Assembly (NCBI RefSeq): GCF_011305535.1
Contig: NZ_CP049905.1
Span: 2,387,501-2,451,500 of the forward strand
DNA length: 64,000 nt
Origin: Diaphorobacter sp. HDW4B
GTDB taxonomy: Bacteria; Pseudomonadota; Gammaproteobacteria; Burkholderiales; Burkholderiaceae_C
Direction: 5' to 3'
The position numbers and the translations under genes were made by a program. This document shows, one piece after another, positions 17,589 through 25,713 of this stretch. The notes below the pieces were generated by a model. That model ran no database searches, was not told where the DNA came from, and was given only the letters and a program-made list of their open reading frames with translations. Numbering within the stretch: the first letter of the stretch is position 1; every line of letters begins with the position of its first letter.

Positions 17589-17620
17589 AAGCGGGCGAGG
17601 CCTTCGGGTCTCGCCCGCTT
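17589..17620 (+). terminator. Hairpin terminator after the DUF4148 gene
   Basis: AAGCGGGCGAG (17589-17599) pairs with CTCGCCCGCTT (17610-17620) across ten bases. The downstream tract CTGCTTT is only moderately T-rich. It lies 46 bases after the stop codon. Confidence 0.65.
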
Positions 17621-17703
17621 CTGCTTTGGGGGCTTGCGTCATGGTCGCGTCACACACGCTACCTAGCATGCGCTGGAATTCGTCCACCCAAAATCCAGTC
17701 ACC

Positions 17704-18396
17704 ATGCAGATGTCCAACCGAATCCTGAGCGTTCTCACCCTCAGCGCCGCGCTCTTCCTGCCCAACGCCCACGCAGCCGAAGAAGGCGTGCTCGACATCT
17801 ACATCGTGCGCCACGGCCAGACCCACTGGAATCTGGAAAAGAAACTGCAAGGCTCCACCGACAACGCGCTCAACGAAACCGGCACCAAGCAGGCCAAGGA
17901 CCTCGGCGACAAGCTCGCCGGCGTGAAGTTCGACCAGATCTACAGCAGCGGCCTGAAGCGCGCCAAGGACACCGCCGCCGCCTTCGCTGGCAGCACCAAG
18001 GTCACGCCGTTGCCCGAACTCAACGAGCGCTCGTTCGGCAAGTTCGAAGGCATCTACGAAGACGACCGCAGCGCCGTCGAATTTGCCGAATTCGGCAAGC
18101 GCGTCACCGTGCTCGACGACAGCCTCGACGGCGGCGAATCGCTGCAATCCCAGGCCAACCGCGTCAAGACCGCCGTCGCCACCATCCGCCAGCAACACAA
18201 GCAAGGCAACATCGCCATCGTCGCCCACGGCGGCGTGAACCCGCTGGTGCTCTCGGCCTTGCTCGACATCCCCGTCGCCGAAGCCGTCTCGCGCATCAAG
18301 CAAGGCAACGACGAGGTCTACCTGGTGCGCGTGCGCGAAGGCCAGGCCCCCAGCGTATGGAAGCAGGTGGTGCGCGGAACGCTGGAGCAGCTCTGA
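17704..18396 (+). CDS. Secreted histidine phosphatase superfamily protein
   Basis: A 230-residue phosphoglycerate-mutase-like phosphatase. A signal peptide (about 1-24, ending PNAHA) precedes the catalytic RHGQTHWN motif with the phospho-accepting His37. The proton donor lies in PELNERSFGKFEG, and the second histidine is H175 in AHGG. The export signal places it in the periplasm, unlike cytosolic phosphoglycerate mutases. The substrate is unknown. The start could be ATG 17704 or 17710; neither has a clear ribosome-binding site. A strong terminator follows. Confidence 0.88.
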   Translation: MQMSNRILSVLTLSAALFLPNAHAAEEGVLDIYIVRHGQTHWNLEKKLQGSTDNALNETGTKQAKDLGDKLAGVKFDQIYSSGLKRAKDTAAAFAGSTKVTPLPELNERSFGKFEGIYEDDRSAVEFAEFGKRVTVLDDSLDGGESLQSQANRVKTAVATIRQQHKQGNIAIVAHGGVNPLVLSALLDIPVAEAVSRIKQGNDEVYLVRVREGQAPSVWKQVVRGTLEQL

Positions 18397-18441
18397 GAGC
18401 TCTGAGCCAGCACGCATGACAAGCCCCTGACAGGGCACACC

Positions 18442-18483
18442 AAGGGCGCAGCGGGGATAATTCCGCTCCGCCCTTTGTTTTTT
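18442..18483 (+). terminator. Rho-independent terminator of the histidine phosphatase gene
   Basis: AAGGGCGCAGCGG (18442-18454) pairs with CCGCTCCGCCCTT (18463-18475) at 12 of 13 positions, followed by TGTTTTTT. It separates the phosphatase transcript from the radical SAM gene. Confidence 0.9.
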
Positions 18484-18516
18484 CGGCGGATTTTCCAGAC
18501 TTCCAAGCCCGCCGCC

Positions 18517-20430
18517 ATGCCAGCCAACACTCAGCGTGTGCTGTCCATCATCCCCCCGATGACGCAGCTGAACACGCCCTATCCGTCCACCGCCTACCTC
18601 ACGGGTTTCCTGCGCTCGCGCGGGGTCGATGCTGTGCAGGAAGATCTGGCGTTGGCGCTGGTGCTGCGTCTGCTCTCCAAGCCGGGCCTGCAGGAAGTCG
18701 CCGAGCGGATCGCGAAAATTCCGACCAAGCTGCACAGCCCCGCCGTGCAGTTCTTCGTCGAGCATCAGGACCGTTTTCTCGCCACGATCACGCCCGTGAT
18801 GGCGTTTTTGCAAGGGCGCGACACCACGCTTGCGCATCGCATCGCAAGCCGCACCTATCTGCCCGAAGGCCCGCGTTTCGCCTCGCTCGACGTGTATGTC
18901 GATGAGGAAGGTGGCGATCCGCTGGGCTGGGCCTTCGGCGCGCTGGGCCTCACCGATCGCGCCAAGCATCTGGCCACGCTGTATCTCAACGATCTGGCCG
19001 ATGTGCTGCGCGATGCCGTCGATGAGCGCTTTGAATTCGTGCGCTATGCCGAATCGCTCGCGGCGAGTCAGCCGAGTTTCGATCCGCTCGCCGACGCGCT
19101 GGCGGCTGCGCCGTCGCTGGTGGATGACCTGCTCGCGCAACTCACCATCAAGGCATTGGAAACGCATCAGCCCGATGTGGTGCTGCTGTCCGTGCCCTTC
19201 CCCGGTTCGGTCTATGCGGCGTTCCGCATCGCGCAGACGATCAAGCGCTTTCGCCCGCAGATCAAGACCATTCTCGGTGGTGGCTTTGTGAACACCGAAC
19301 TGCGCGAACTCGCCGAGCCGCGCGTGTTCGACTATTTCGATTTCGTCACGCTCGATGCGGGCGAAAGGCCGCTGATCGCGCTGCTCGAACATCTGCGTGG
19401 CGAGCGCGGCGCATCGCGTCTCGTGCGCACTTTCCTGCGCGATGCCGAGACGCGTGAGGTCCGCTACGTCAACATGATGGAAGCCGACATCGCGTTCGCT
19501 GAAATCGGCACGCCGACATGGGACGGCCTGCCGCTCGACAAGTATTTGTCGCTGCTCGACATGCTCAATCCCATGCACCGTCTGTGGAGCGATGGCCGCT
19601 GGAACAAGCTGACCGTGGCGCACGGCTGCTACTGGAAGAAGTGCAGCTTCTGCGACGTGGGGCTCGACTACATCGGCCGCTACGAAGGCGCAGGCGCCGA
19701 CGTGCTGGTCGACCGCATCGACGCCATCGTTGCCGAAACCGGCCAGACGGGCTTTCACTTCGTCGACGAAGCCGCACCGCCCAAAGCACTCAAGGCCCTC
19801 GCGCACGAACTCATCGAACGCAACACCGACATCTCGTGGTGGGGCAATGTGCGCTTTGAAAAAACCTTCACACCCGACCTTGCGAATCTGCTGGCCGACA
19901 GCGGCTGCATCGCGATCTCGGGCGGGCTCGAAGTGGCGTCCGACCGCCTGCTCGAACTCATGAAAAAAGGCGTCTCCGTCGAACAGGTCGCGCGCGTGAC
20001 CAAGGCGTTCAGCGATGCGGGCATCTTGGTGCACGCTTACCTGATGTACGGTTTTCCGACGCAGACCGTGCAGGACACCGTCGATGCGCTGGAATACGTG
20101 CGCCAGCTGTTTGAAAACGGCTGCATCCAAAGCGGCTTTTTCCACCGCTTTGTCTGCACCGTGCACTCACCCGTCGGCCAAAATCCCGAGGAATACGGCA
20201 TCGAACTGCTGCCGCTTCCCGACAGCAATTTCGCGCGCAACGACGTGGGATTCGTCGACCCGACCGGCGTCGATCACGACGCCCTCGGTGCCTGCCTTAA
20301 AAAGGCCATCTACAACTACATGCACGGCATCGGTCTGGAAGACGACGTGCGCATGTGGTTCCCGTTCAAGGTGCCGAAGACCACCGTCAAGCGCGACAAG
20401 ATTGCGCGCGCTTTGCAGGCTCGGCACTGA
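18517..20430 (+). CDS. B12-binding-domain radical SAM protein with CX4CX2C cluster motif
   Basis: A 637-residue protein. The N-terminal part (about 1-300) has the layout of a cobalamin-binding/Rossmann domain: VLSIIPPMTQLNTPYPSTAY, YLTGFLRSRG, DVVLLSVPFPGS. The radical SAM core starts at HGCYWKKCSFCDVGLDYI. The three cysteines are C371, C376 and C379, so the spacing is CX4CX2C rather than canonical CX3CX2C. SAM-binding features follow (GFHFVDEAAPPK; SGGLEVASDRLL). No modification partner or substrate gene is adjacent, and the reaction is unknown. ATG 18517 (MPANTQRV) is preferred, since the preceding codons overlap the terminator. Confidence 0.85.
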   Translation: MPANTQRVLSIIPPMTQLNTPYPSTAYLTGFLRSRGVDAVQEDLALALVLRLLSKPGLQEVAERIAKIPTKLHSPAVQFFVEHQDRFLATITPVMAFLQGRDTTLAHRIASRTYLPEGPRFASLDVYVDEEGGDPLGWAFGALGLTDRAKHLATLYLNDLADVLRDAVDERFEFVRYAESLAASQPSFDPLADALAAAPSLVDDLLAQLTIKALETHQPDVVLLSVPFPGSVYAAFRIAQTIKRFRPQIKTILGGGFVNTELRELAEPRVFDYFDFVTLDAGERPLIALLEHLRGERGASRLVRTFLRDAETREVRYVNMMEADIAFAEIGTPTWDGLPLDKYLSLLDMLNPMHRLWSDGRWNKLTVAHGCYWKKCSFCDVGLDYIGRYEGAGADVLVDRIDAIVAETGQTGFHFVDEAAPPKALKALAHELIERNTDISWWGNVRFEKTFTPDLANLLADSGCIAISGGLEVASDRLLELMKKGVSVEQVARVTKAFSDAGILVHAYLMYGFPTQTVQDTVDALEYVRQLFENGCIQSGFFHRFVCTVHSPVGQNPEEYGIELLPLPDSNFARNDVGFVDPTGVDHDALGACLKKAIYNYMHGIGLEDDVRMWFPFKVPKTTVKRDKIARALQARH

Positions 20431-20447
20431 GTCCTCACGAAGGTGCT

Positions 20448-21458
20448 TCAGTCCACCTTCGCGCCGGAGAACTTCACCACTTCGCCCCACTTGAGGATGT
20501 CGCCCGCGAGCTGCTTTTCGAACTGATCTGCAGTGCCGCCCAAAGGCGCGTAGCCGAGGCCGACAAGGCGGTCGCGGAAGGCAGGCGTCTTGAGCGCGGC
20601 GTTGATGGTTGCGTTGATTTTCTGGCGCAGTTCGACAGGCGTGTTCTTGGGCGCGAGCAAGCCGAACCAGGTTTCCGACACCAGCGCTGGCATGCCGAGT
20701 TCCACGGTCGTCGGCACATCGGGCATGAGGTCCGCGCGCTTGTCGGACATGACGGCGATGGCGCGCACACGGCCATCCTTGGCGAACGGCGCGGCCGCCG
20801 TCACGCCGGGAAAAGCCAGTTGCAATCGACCCCCAACCAAGTCCGTGAGCACCGCGCCGGGCGAGGTGTAGGGCACGTGCTGCATGCTCACGTCCTGCGT
20901 TTTCTTGTACAGCTCGCCGGACAGATGGTAGGAGCTTCCGCTGCCGGTCGAGCCAAAGTTGAGCGCGCCCGGATTGGCCTTGGCGTATTGCGTGAGTTCG
21001 GCGGGCGTCTTCACGTTCAGCGTCGGGTTCACGATGATCACGTTCGGCACCGAACCGATGAGCACGATGGGGTCGAGATCCTTCTGCGGATGGTAGGGCT
21101 TGGCGTTGTAGAGCGTGATCGCGGGCACGAGCGTGCCGGTCCAGCTGAACAGCAGCGTGTAGCCATCGGCGGGCGATTTGACGACCGATGCCGAGCCCAC
21201 ATTGCCGTTGGCACCGGGGCGGTTTTCCACCACGAAGGATTGGCCGAGCACACGCGCCAACTCTTCGGAAACCAAGCGCGCCAACGGATCGGCACTGCCG
21301 CCCGGCGCTGCGGGCACGATCACGCGCACCGGCTTGCTCGGCCAAGTGTCGGCCTGCGCGTTCTGCATCCACGCGGCCGAAACGGCGAGCATGGCGGCTG
21401 CGGCGCACAACGTGCGGCGACGCGTCGAGGCTGCTGGTGTTGTCATCATTTTCGTCAT
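20448..21458 (-). CDS. Bug/TctC-family periplasmic receptor
   Basis: A 336-residue solute receptor. The twin-positive N-terminus and signal peptide end near NAQADTWPSKPV. Motifs are VIVPAAPGGSADPLARLV, VVENRPGANGN, SPADGYTLLFSW and YKKTQDVSMQHVPYTSPG. An AAGGAGACAAGAG ribosome-binding site sets the start at 21458. It is an orphan receptor with no tctAB nearby. It ends catabolic cluster 2 downstream of an acyl-CoA dehydrogenase, so import is again paired with CoA-ester chemistry. The ligand is unknown but probably a carboxylic acid. Confidence 0.92.
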   Translation of the reverse strand: MTKMMTTPAASTRRRTLCAAAAMLAVSAAWMQNAQADTWPSKPVRVIVPAAPGGSADPLARLVSEELARVLGQSFVVENRPGANGNVGSASVVKSPADGYTLLFSWTGTLVPAITLYNAKPYHPQKDLDPIVLIGSVPNVIIVNPTLNVKTPAELTQYAKANPGALNFGSTGSGSSYHLSGELYKKTQDVSMQHVPYTSPGAVLTDLVGGRLQLAFPGVTAAAPFAKDGRVRAIAVMSDKRADLMPDVPTTVELGMPALVSETWFGLLAPKNTPVELRQKINATINAALKTPAFRDRLVGLGYAPLGGTADQFEKQLAGDILKWGEVVKFSGAKVD

Positions 21459-21531
21459 CTCTTGTCTCCTTCTTTTATGAAATGGTGTGTCCGTGAAGTC
21501 CCGTGAAAACGGTGCGCCCGACACTCAATAC

Positions 21532-22704
21532 TCAATACGACTTCGGCATGCCGAGCACGCGCTCGGCGATGTGGCTCAGGATCAGTTCGCGGCTGACCGG
21601 GGCGATGCGCGGGATCATGATTTCGCGCAGGTAGCGCTCCACATGAAACTCCTTGGAGTAACCCATGCCGCCATGCGTGAGGATGGCCTGTTCGCAGGCC
21701 CTGAAGCCCGCTTCTGCCGCAAAGTATTTGGCGGCGTTGGCTTCGGCTCCGCACTCGCGGCCGTTGTCGTAGAGCCATCCGGCTTTGAGCATCAAGAGCT
21801 GCGCGGCTTCGAGTTCGATCCAGTTCTTGGCCAGCGGATGCTGAATGGACTGGTTCTTGCCGATGGGCCGGTCGAACACCACGCGCTCGCGCGCATAGTT
21901 CGATGCCTTGTTGAGCGCCGCCCGGCCCACGCCGATGGCCTCGGCGGCGAGCAGAATGCGCTCGGGATTCATGCCGTGCAGGATGTACTTGAAGCCCTTG
22001 CCTTCCTCGCCGATGCGGTCCTCCACGGGGATCTCCAGACCGTCGATGAACAGCTCGTTGGAGTCCACGCATTTGCGGCCCATCTTCTCGATCAGGCGCA
22101 CGTCGATCTTCGAGCGATCAAGGTCGGTGTAGAACAGCGTGAGCCCATGCGACTGCTGGCCTGGCGCGAGGTCTTCGAGCGCCGTGGTGCGCGCGAGCAG
22201 CAGAATCTTGTCGGCCACTTGCGCAGTGGAAATCCACACCTTCTGCCCATGCACGACGTACTTGTCGCCTTGCCGCACGGCGCGTGTCTTGAGCTTGGTG
22301 GTGTTCAGCCCCGCGTTCGGCTCGGTCACGCCAAAGCAGGCCTTGACCTCGCCGCGCGCAATCGGCGGCAGCATGCGGCGCTTCTGCTCCTCGGTGCCAT
22401 AGACGACCACCGGCATCAGGCCAAAGATGTTGATGTGCACGGACGATGCGCCGCTCATGCATGCGCCCGATTCGGCGATGGTCTGCATGACCACGCAGGC
22501 CTCCTGCACGCCGAGGCCCGCGCCGCCGTATTCCTCGGGCAGCGCGGTGCCGAGCCAGCCCGCGTCGCCCATGGCGCGGTAGAAGTCGTGCGGGAACACG
22601 CCGTCGGCGTCGCGCTCCAGCCAGTAGCTTTCGGGGAAGCGTTTGCACAGGTCCTGCACGGCCTCGCGGATGGCTTCTTGTTCGGTGCTGAGTTCAAAGT
22701 TCAT
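21532..22704 (-). CDS. Acyl-CoA dehydrogenase
   Basis: A 390-residue full-length acyl-CoA dehydrogenase. Visible motifs are YGGAGLGVQEACVVMQ, FGVTEPNAGLNTTKLKT (FAD/substrate site), GQKVWISTAQVADKIL, FDRPIGKNQSIQHPLA and ILTHGGMGYSKEFHVER. At the EGT position it reads IAPVSREL, so the usual catalytic glutamate is absent there. GMNPERILLAAEAIG offers a glutamate at the isovaleryl-CoA-dehydrogenase position. It sits between the enoyl-CoA hydratase-like gene and the Bug gene in cluster 2. Confidence 0.92.
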   Translation of the reverse strand: MNFELSTEQEAIREAVQDLCKRFPESYWLERDADGVFPHDFYRAMGDAGWLGTALPEEYGGAGLGVQEACVVMQTIAESGACMSGASSVHINIFGLMPVVVYGTEEQKRRMLPPIARGEVKACFGVTEPNAGLNTTKLKTRAVRQGDKYVVHGQKVWISTAQVADKILLLARTTALEDLAPGQQSHGLTLFYTDLDRSKIDVRLIEKMGRKCVDSNELFIDGLEIPVEDRIGEEGKGFKYILHGMNPERILLAAEAIGVGRAALNKASNYARERVVFDRPIGKNQSIQHPLAKNWIELEAAQLLMLKAGWLYDNGRECGAEANAAKYFAAEAGFRACEQAILTHGGMGYSKEFHVERYLREIMIPRIAPVSRELILSHIAERVLGMPKSY

Positions 22705-22736
22705 GATGTGTTGGCAATGCTTTCGTCACGTGGGCA

Positions 22737-23531
22737 TCAACGGCCCTGCCAGCGCGGCGCGCGCTTTTCGGCGAATGAGCGCGGGCCTTCCTGCGCGTCT
22801 TCGCTCAGGTAGACGGGCTCGAAGAGATGCTGCGCGGAACGCAGCGCGGCAGAGCGCCCCATTTCGGTGGACAGATAGACCAGCTCGCGCGCGGCCTTCA
22901 CGGTGAGCGGCGCGTTCGCGGCAATCGTGCGCGCGAGGTTCAGCGCGCAGTCACGCAGTTCGGCCAGTGGCACGACCTGATTCACATAACCCAACTCCAG
23001 CGCGCGCTGCGCCGTCAATGGTTTGGCGGTGAGCAGCACTTCCATCACCACGCGCTGCGGCAGCATGTGGATCAGCGGCGCGGCCCACGGCATGCCGCGC
23101 CCCACCTTGGCTTCGGTGATGCCGAAAGTGGCGTGGTCCGCAGCCACGCACAAGTCGCACATCTGCGCGAACAGCCAACCGCCTGCCAGCGCCAGACCAT
23201 TCACCGCCGCGATGGTGGGCTTGCTCACATGTTCCACATCGCCGAGCACGGGCAGCATGTCGCGCGGCGGCACCTTGAGCGCCTTGGCTGCAGCCTCTTT
23301 CAAATCCATGCCCGCGCAAAACGCCTTGTCGCCCGCGCCGGTCAAGATGCCGACGCGCAATGCGCTGTCTTCCTCCAACCTGCGCCAGGCCATGCGCAAA
23401 CCTGCGGCCACGCCGCTGTTGATGGCGTTGCGCTGCGCGGGGCGGTCGATGGTGATGACGGCGATGCAGCCGTCCACCACTTCCCATGTCACTTCGTCGG
23501 TCAGGCGTTCGACTCGTTCGATTGGTTCCAT
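22737..23531 (-). CDS. Enoyl-CoA hydratase/isomerase family protein
   Basis: A 264-residue crotonase-fold protein. The oxyanion-hole residues (CAGMDL; NGLALAGGWLFAQMCDLCVA) are present. Only one of the two hydratase glutamates is kept (FGITEAKVGRG); the other position is leucine, so hydratase activity is uncertain. ATG 23531 (MEPIERVERL) is chosen, since upstream in-frame codons do not resemble the family. It lies 16 bases after the CaiB-type gene and 32 before the acyl-CoA dehydrogenase, in one operon. Confidence 0.88.
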   Translation of the reverse strand: MEPIERVERLTDEVTWEVVDGCIAVITIDRPAQRNAINSGVAAGLRMAWRRLEEDSALRVGILTGAGDKAFCAGMDLKEAAAKALKVPPRDMLPVLGDVEHVSKPTIAAVNGLALAGGWLFAQMCDLCVAADHATFGITEAKVGRGMPWAAPLIHMLPQRVVMEVLLTAKPLTAQRALELGYVNQVVPLAELRDCALNLARTIAANAPLTVKAARELVYLSTEMGRSAALRSAQHLFEPVYLSEDAQEGPRSFAEKRAPRWQGR

Positions 23532-23547
23532 ATCGGTTCTTCTTTCT

Positions 23548-24780
23548 TCACGCAGCCGATGCGGCAGCCGCTGCCACCATGGCCTGCACCTGCGCCTCGC
23601 TGTAGCCCAGTTCGCGCAGCACTTCGGTCGTGTGCTGGCCCAGCGTGGGCGCAACGCGCGGCGTGGCGGGCGGGTGGTTCTTCCACTTCACCGGATTGCG
23701 GATCGACTTGATCGCGCCTTCGCTCGGGTGCTGCACTTCGGCAAAGAAATCCGTGGCGACGAGGTGCGGGTCCTGCAGCACGCTCTGCAGGCTGTGCATG
23801 GGCATGAAGGGCACGTCGGCGCGCTCCAAAATCTCCATCCACTCGTCGGTCGAGCGCTCTTCGAAAATGCCTGCGAGCACGTCGTACACATGGTCGATGT
23901 GCACCGTGCGCTGCGCATAGCTGGCAAAGCGTTCGTCGTCGCGCATCAAGGTCTCGCGGCCGATCTCGGCGAGAAAGCCGCGCCACTGCTTGTCGGTGTA
24001 GACCAGCGCGCAGATGTGGCCGTCCTTCGTGCGATACGGGCGGCGCTGCGGCGAGAGCTGGCGCGCGTAACCACCGCCATCGAGCGGCGGCTCGAACGTG
24101 AGCCCGCCCATGTGGTCGCCCATGATGAAGGCCACCATGGTCTCAAACATGGGAATGTCGATCTTGTCGCCGCGCCCGGTGCGCTCGCGCGCCAGCAGGC
24201 TGGCAAGAATGGCACCCACACCAGTCAGGCCGACGATGCGATCGCACAGCGCATTCGGCACATAGCGCGGAATGCCGCCCGAGGCGCGGGCGATCAGATC
24301 GGGCAGCGCGCAGGCGCCCTGGATCAGATCGTCATACGCAGGCCGCGCTGCGTATGGGCCGTCCTGCCCGTAGCCGAACAGGCCCGCATAGATGATGCGC
24401 GGGTTGATGGCCTGCACCGCCTCGTAGCTCAGCCCCAGCCGCGCCATGGCTTGCGGGCGCACGTTGTACATGAGCACGTCGGCATCGGCGATCAGCTTGC
24501 GCAGCGCGTCCATGCCGTCGGGCGATTTCAGATCGAGCACCACGCTGCGCTTGCCGCGATTGGCGTTGAGAAATACCGGCCCCATGCCGGCATGGCGGGC
24601 CGGGCCGATCTGGCGCACGAGGTCGCCCTGCGGCGCTTCGATCTTGATGACGTCCGCGCCCATCTCGCCAAGGTTCTGCGAGGCGAAGGGCCCCATGAGC
24701 ACCGAGGTCAGATCGATGACGCGCACGCCCTGCAACGGGCCACCCGAAGACTGGTTTTTGTCGAAATCATTCTTGTGCAT
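23548..24780 (-). CDS. CaiB/BaiF family CoA-transferase
   Basis: A 410-residue family III CoA-transferase. VRVIDLTSVLMGPFASQNLG begins the fold, the catalytic aspartate is D150 in PAYDDLIQG, and ERTGRGDKIDIPMFE follows. It presumably activates the substrate of cluster 2 by CoA transfer. The start is uncertain: ATG 24780, ATG 24801 and TTG 24807 are all in frame and none has a good ribosome-binding site. I prefer 24780. Repeats upstream of and overlapping this start suggest control by the divergent IclR regulator. It is first in the operon CoA-transferase, hydratase, dehydrogenase, receptor. Confidence 0.88.
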   Translation of the reverse strand: MHKNDFDKNQSSGGPLQGVRVIDLTSVLMGPFASQNLGEMGADVIKIEAPQGDLVRQIGPARHAGMGPVFLNANRGKRSVVLDLKSPDGMDALRKLIADADVLMYNVRPQAMARLGLSYEAVQAINPRIIYAGLFGYGQDGPYAARPAYDDLIQGACALPDLIARASGGIPRYVPNALCDRIVGLTGVGAILASLLARERTGRGDKIDIPMFETMVAFIMGDHMGGLTFEPPLDGGGYARQLSPQRRPYRTKDGHICALVYTDKQWRGFLAEIGRETLMRDDERFASYAQRTVHIDHVYDVLAGIFEERSTDEWMEILERADVPFMPMHSLQSVLQDPHLVATDFFAEVQHPSEGAIKSIRNPVKWKNHPPATPRVAPTLGQHTTEVLRELGYSEAQVQAMVAAAAASAA

Positions 24781-24808
24781 GAACAAATCATACGCACACA
24801 TGAACAAT
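24778..24808. promoter_or_regulatory. Direct repeat CATGAACAAW, candidate IclR-type operator
   Basis: CATGAACAAA (24778-24787) and CATGAACAAT (24799-24808) repeat in direct orientation 21 bases apart, two helical turns. They cover the candidate starts of the CaiB-type gene and lie 62 bases or more from the IclR start. Confidence 0.5.
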
Positions 24809-24869
24809 TTACCAGTATGCTAGCCTCCATGTTTTCCCTGAGCGGCTGGAATTTCCCGCCGCGAACACA

Positions 24870-25628
24870 GTGACCACCGTGAACGTCAAACAAGCCGCCA
24901 ACGTCCTCGAACTGCTCGAATTCTTTGCCGCGCACCAGCGCCCGGCGAGCTTGGCCGAGATCGCCAAGCATTTCGACTGGCCGCGATCGAGCACCTTCAA
25001 CCTGCTGGGCACGCTCGCGCAGCGCGGCTATCTGTACGAGCCGCGTCCCAAGGCGGGCTACTACCCCACGCCCGCCTGGGCCTCGCTGATCAACCGCATC
25101 GAGCAGGCCCAGCCCATGCCCAAGGACATGCTGGCGTTGCTGCAGCAACTGGTCTCCGACACCGGCGAGACCGCCGTGCTTGCGGCGGTGAGCGGAACGG
25201 ATGCGCTGTTCGTGGAAACCGTGGAGTCGCCCCATTCCGTGCGCTACGCCGCGCCCGTGGGCAAGCGCGTGCCGCTGCACACCACGGCGACCGGCCGCAC
25301 CCTGCTCTCGCAGATGCGGGCCGACGAGCGCGCGGGCGTGCTGCGCAAGGCGAGCTTCGACCAGTACACCGACACGACGCTGATGAGCGCCGAAGCGGTT
25401 GAGGCGGAAATCGCGCTGTCGATCAAGCGCGGCTGGTTTCAGGGCAATGCCGAATTCACGCAGGACCTGGGCGGCGTGGCCATGCCGCTCGCGCTGGGCG
25501 AACGCCGCTTTGCCGTGCTGGTGGCCGGGCCGATGTACCGCGTGGCGCATCGCATTCCCGATCTGGCGCAGACGCTGCGCGCACGCCTGGACGCCTACCT
25601 CAAAGCTCAGGGCGACCATCCGGGCTAG
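24870..25628 (+). CDS. IclR-family transcriptional regulator
   Basis: A 252-residue regulator. The N-terminal winged helix (NVLELLEFFAAHQRPASLAE, then IAKHFDWPRSSTFNLLGTLA, about 11-50) is followed by the effector domain (MLALLQQLVSDTGETAVLAA; TATGRTLLSQM). The start is GTG 24870. It is divergent from the CoA-transferase operon, whose product pathway it most likely controls. IclR proteins commonly bind an aromatic or organic acid intermediate. The upstream direct repeats are the probable binding site. Confidence 0.92.
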   Translation: MTTVNVKQAANVLELLEFFAAHQRPASLAEIAKHFDWPRSSTFNLLGTLAQRGYLYEPRPKAGYYPTPAWASLINRIEQAQPMPKDMLALLQQLVSDTGETAVLAAVSGTDALFVETVESPHSVRYAAPVGKRVPLHTTATGRTLLSQMRADERAGVLRKASFDQYTDTTLMSAEAVEAEIALSIKRGWFQGNAEFTQDLGGVAMPLALGERRFAVLVAGPMYRVAHRIPDLAQTLRARLDAYLKAQGDHPG

Positions 25629-25713
25629 GAATTTCACCAACACCACGCGCGCAATCCCATGTGATGCCCTACCATCGCCGCACTTTTTTCAAAATCTGTA
25701 GCGGGAGCGTGCA

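Noticed and set aside
17659-20166. An 835-codon minus-strand frame opposite the phosphatase and radical SAM genes
   Set aside because: It crosses two well-supported plus-strand genes and a strong terminator, and its product has no conserved motif.
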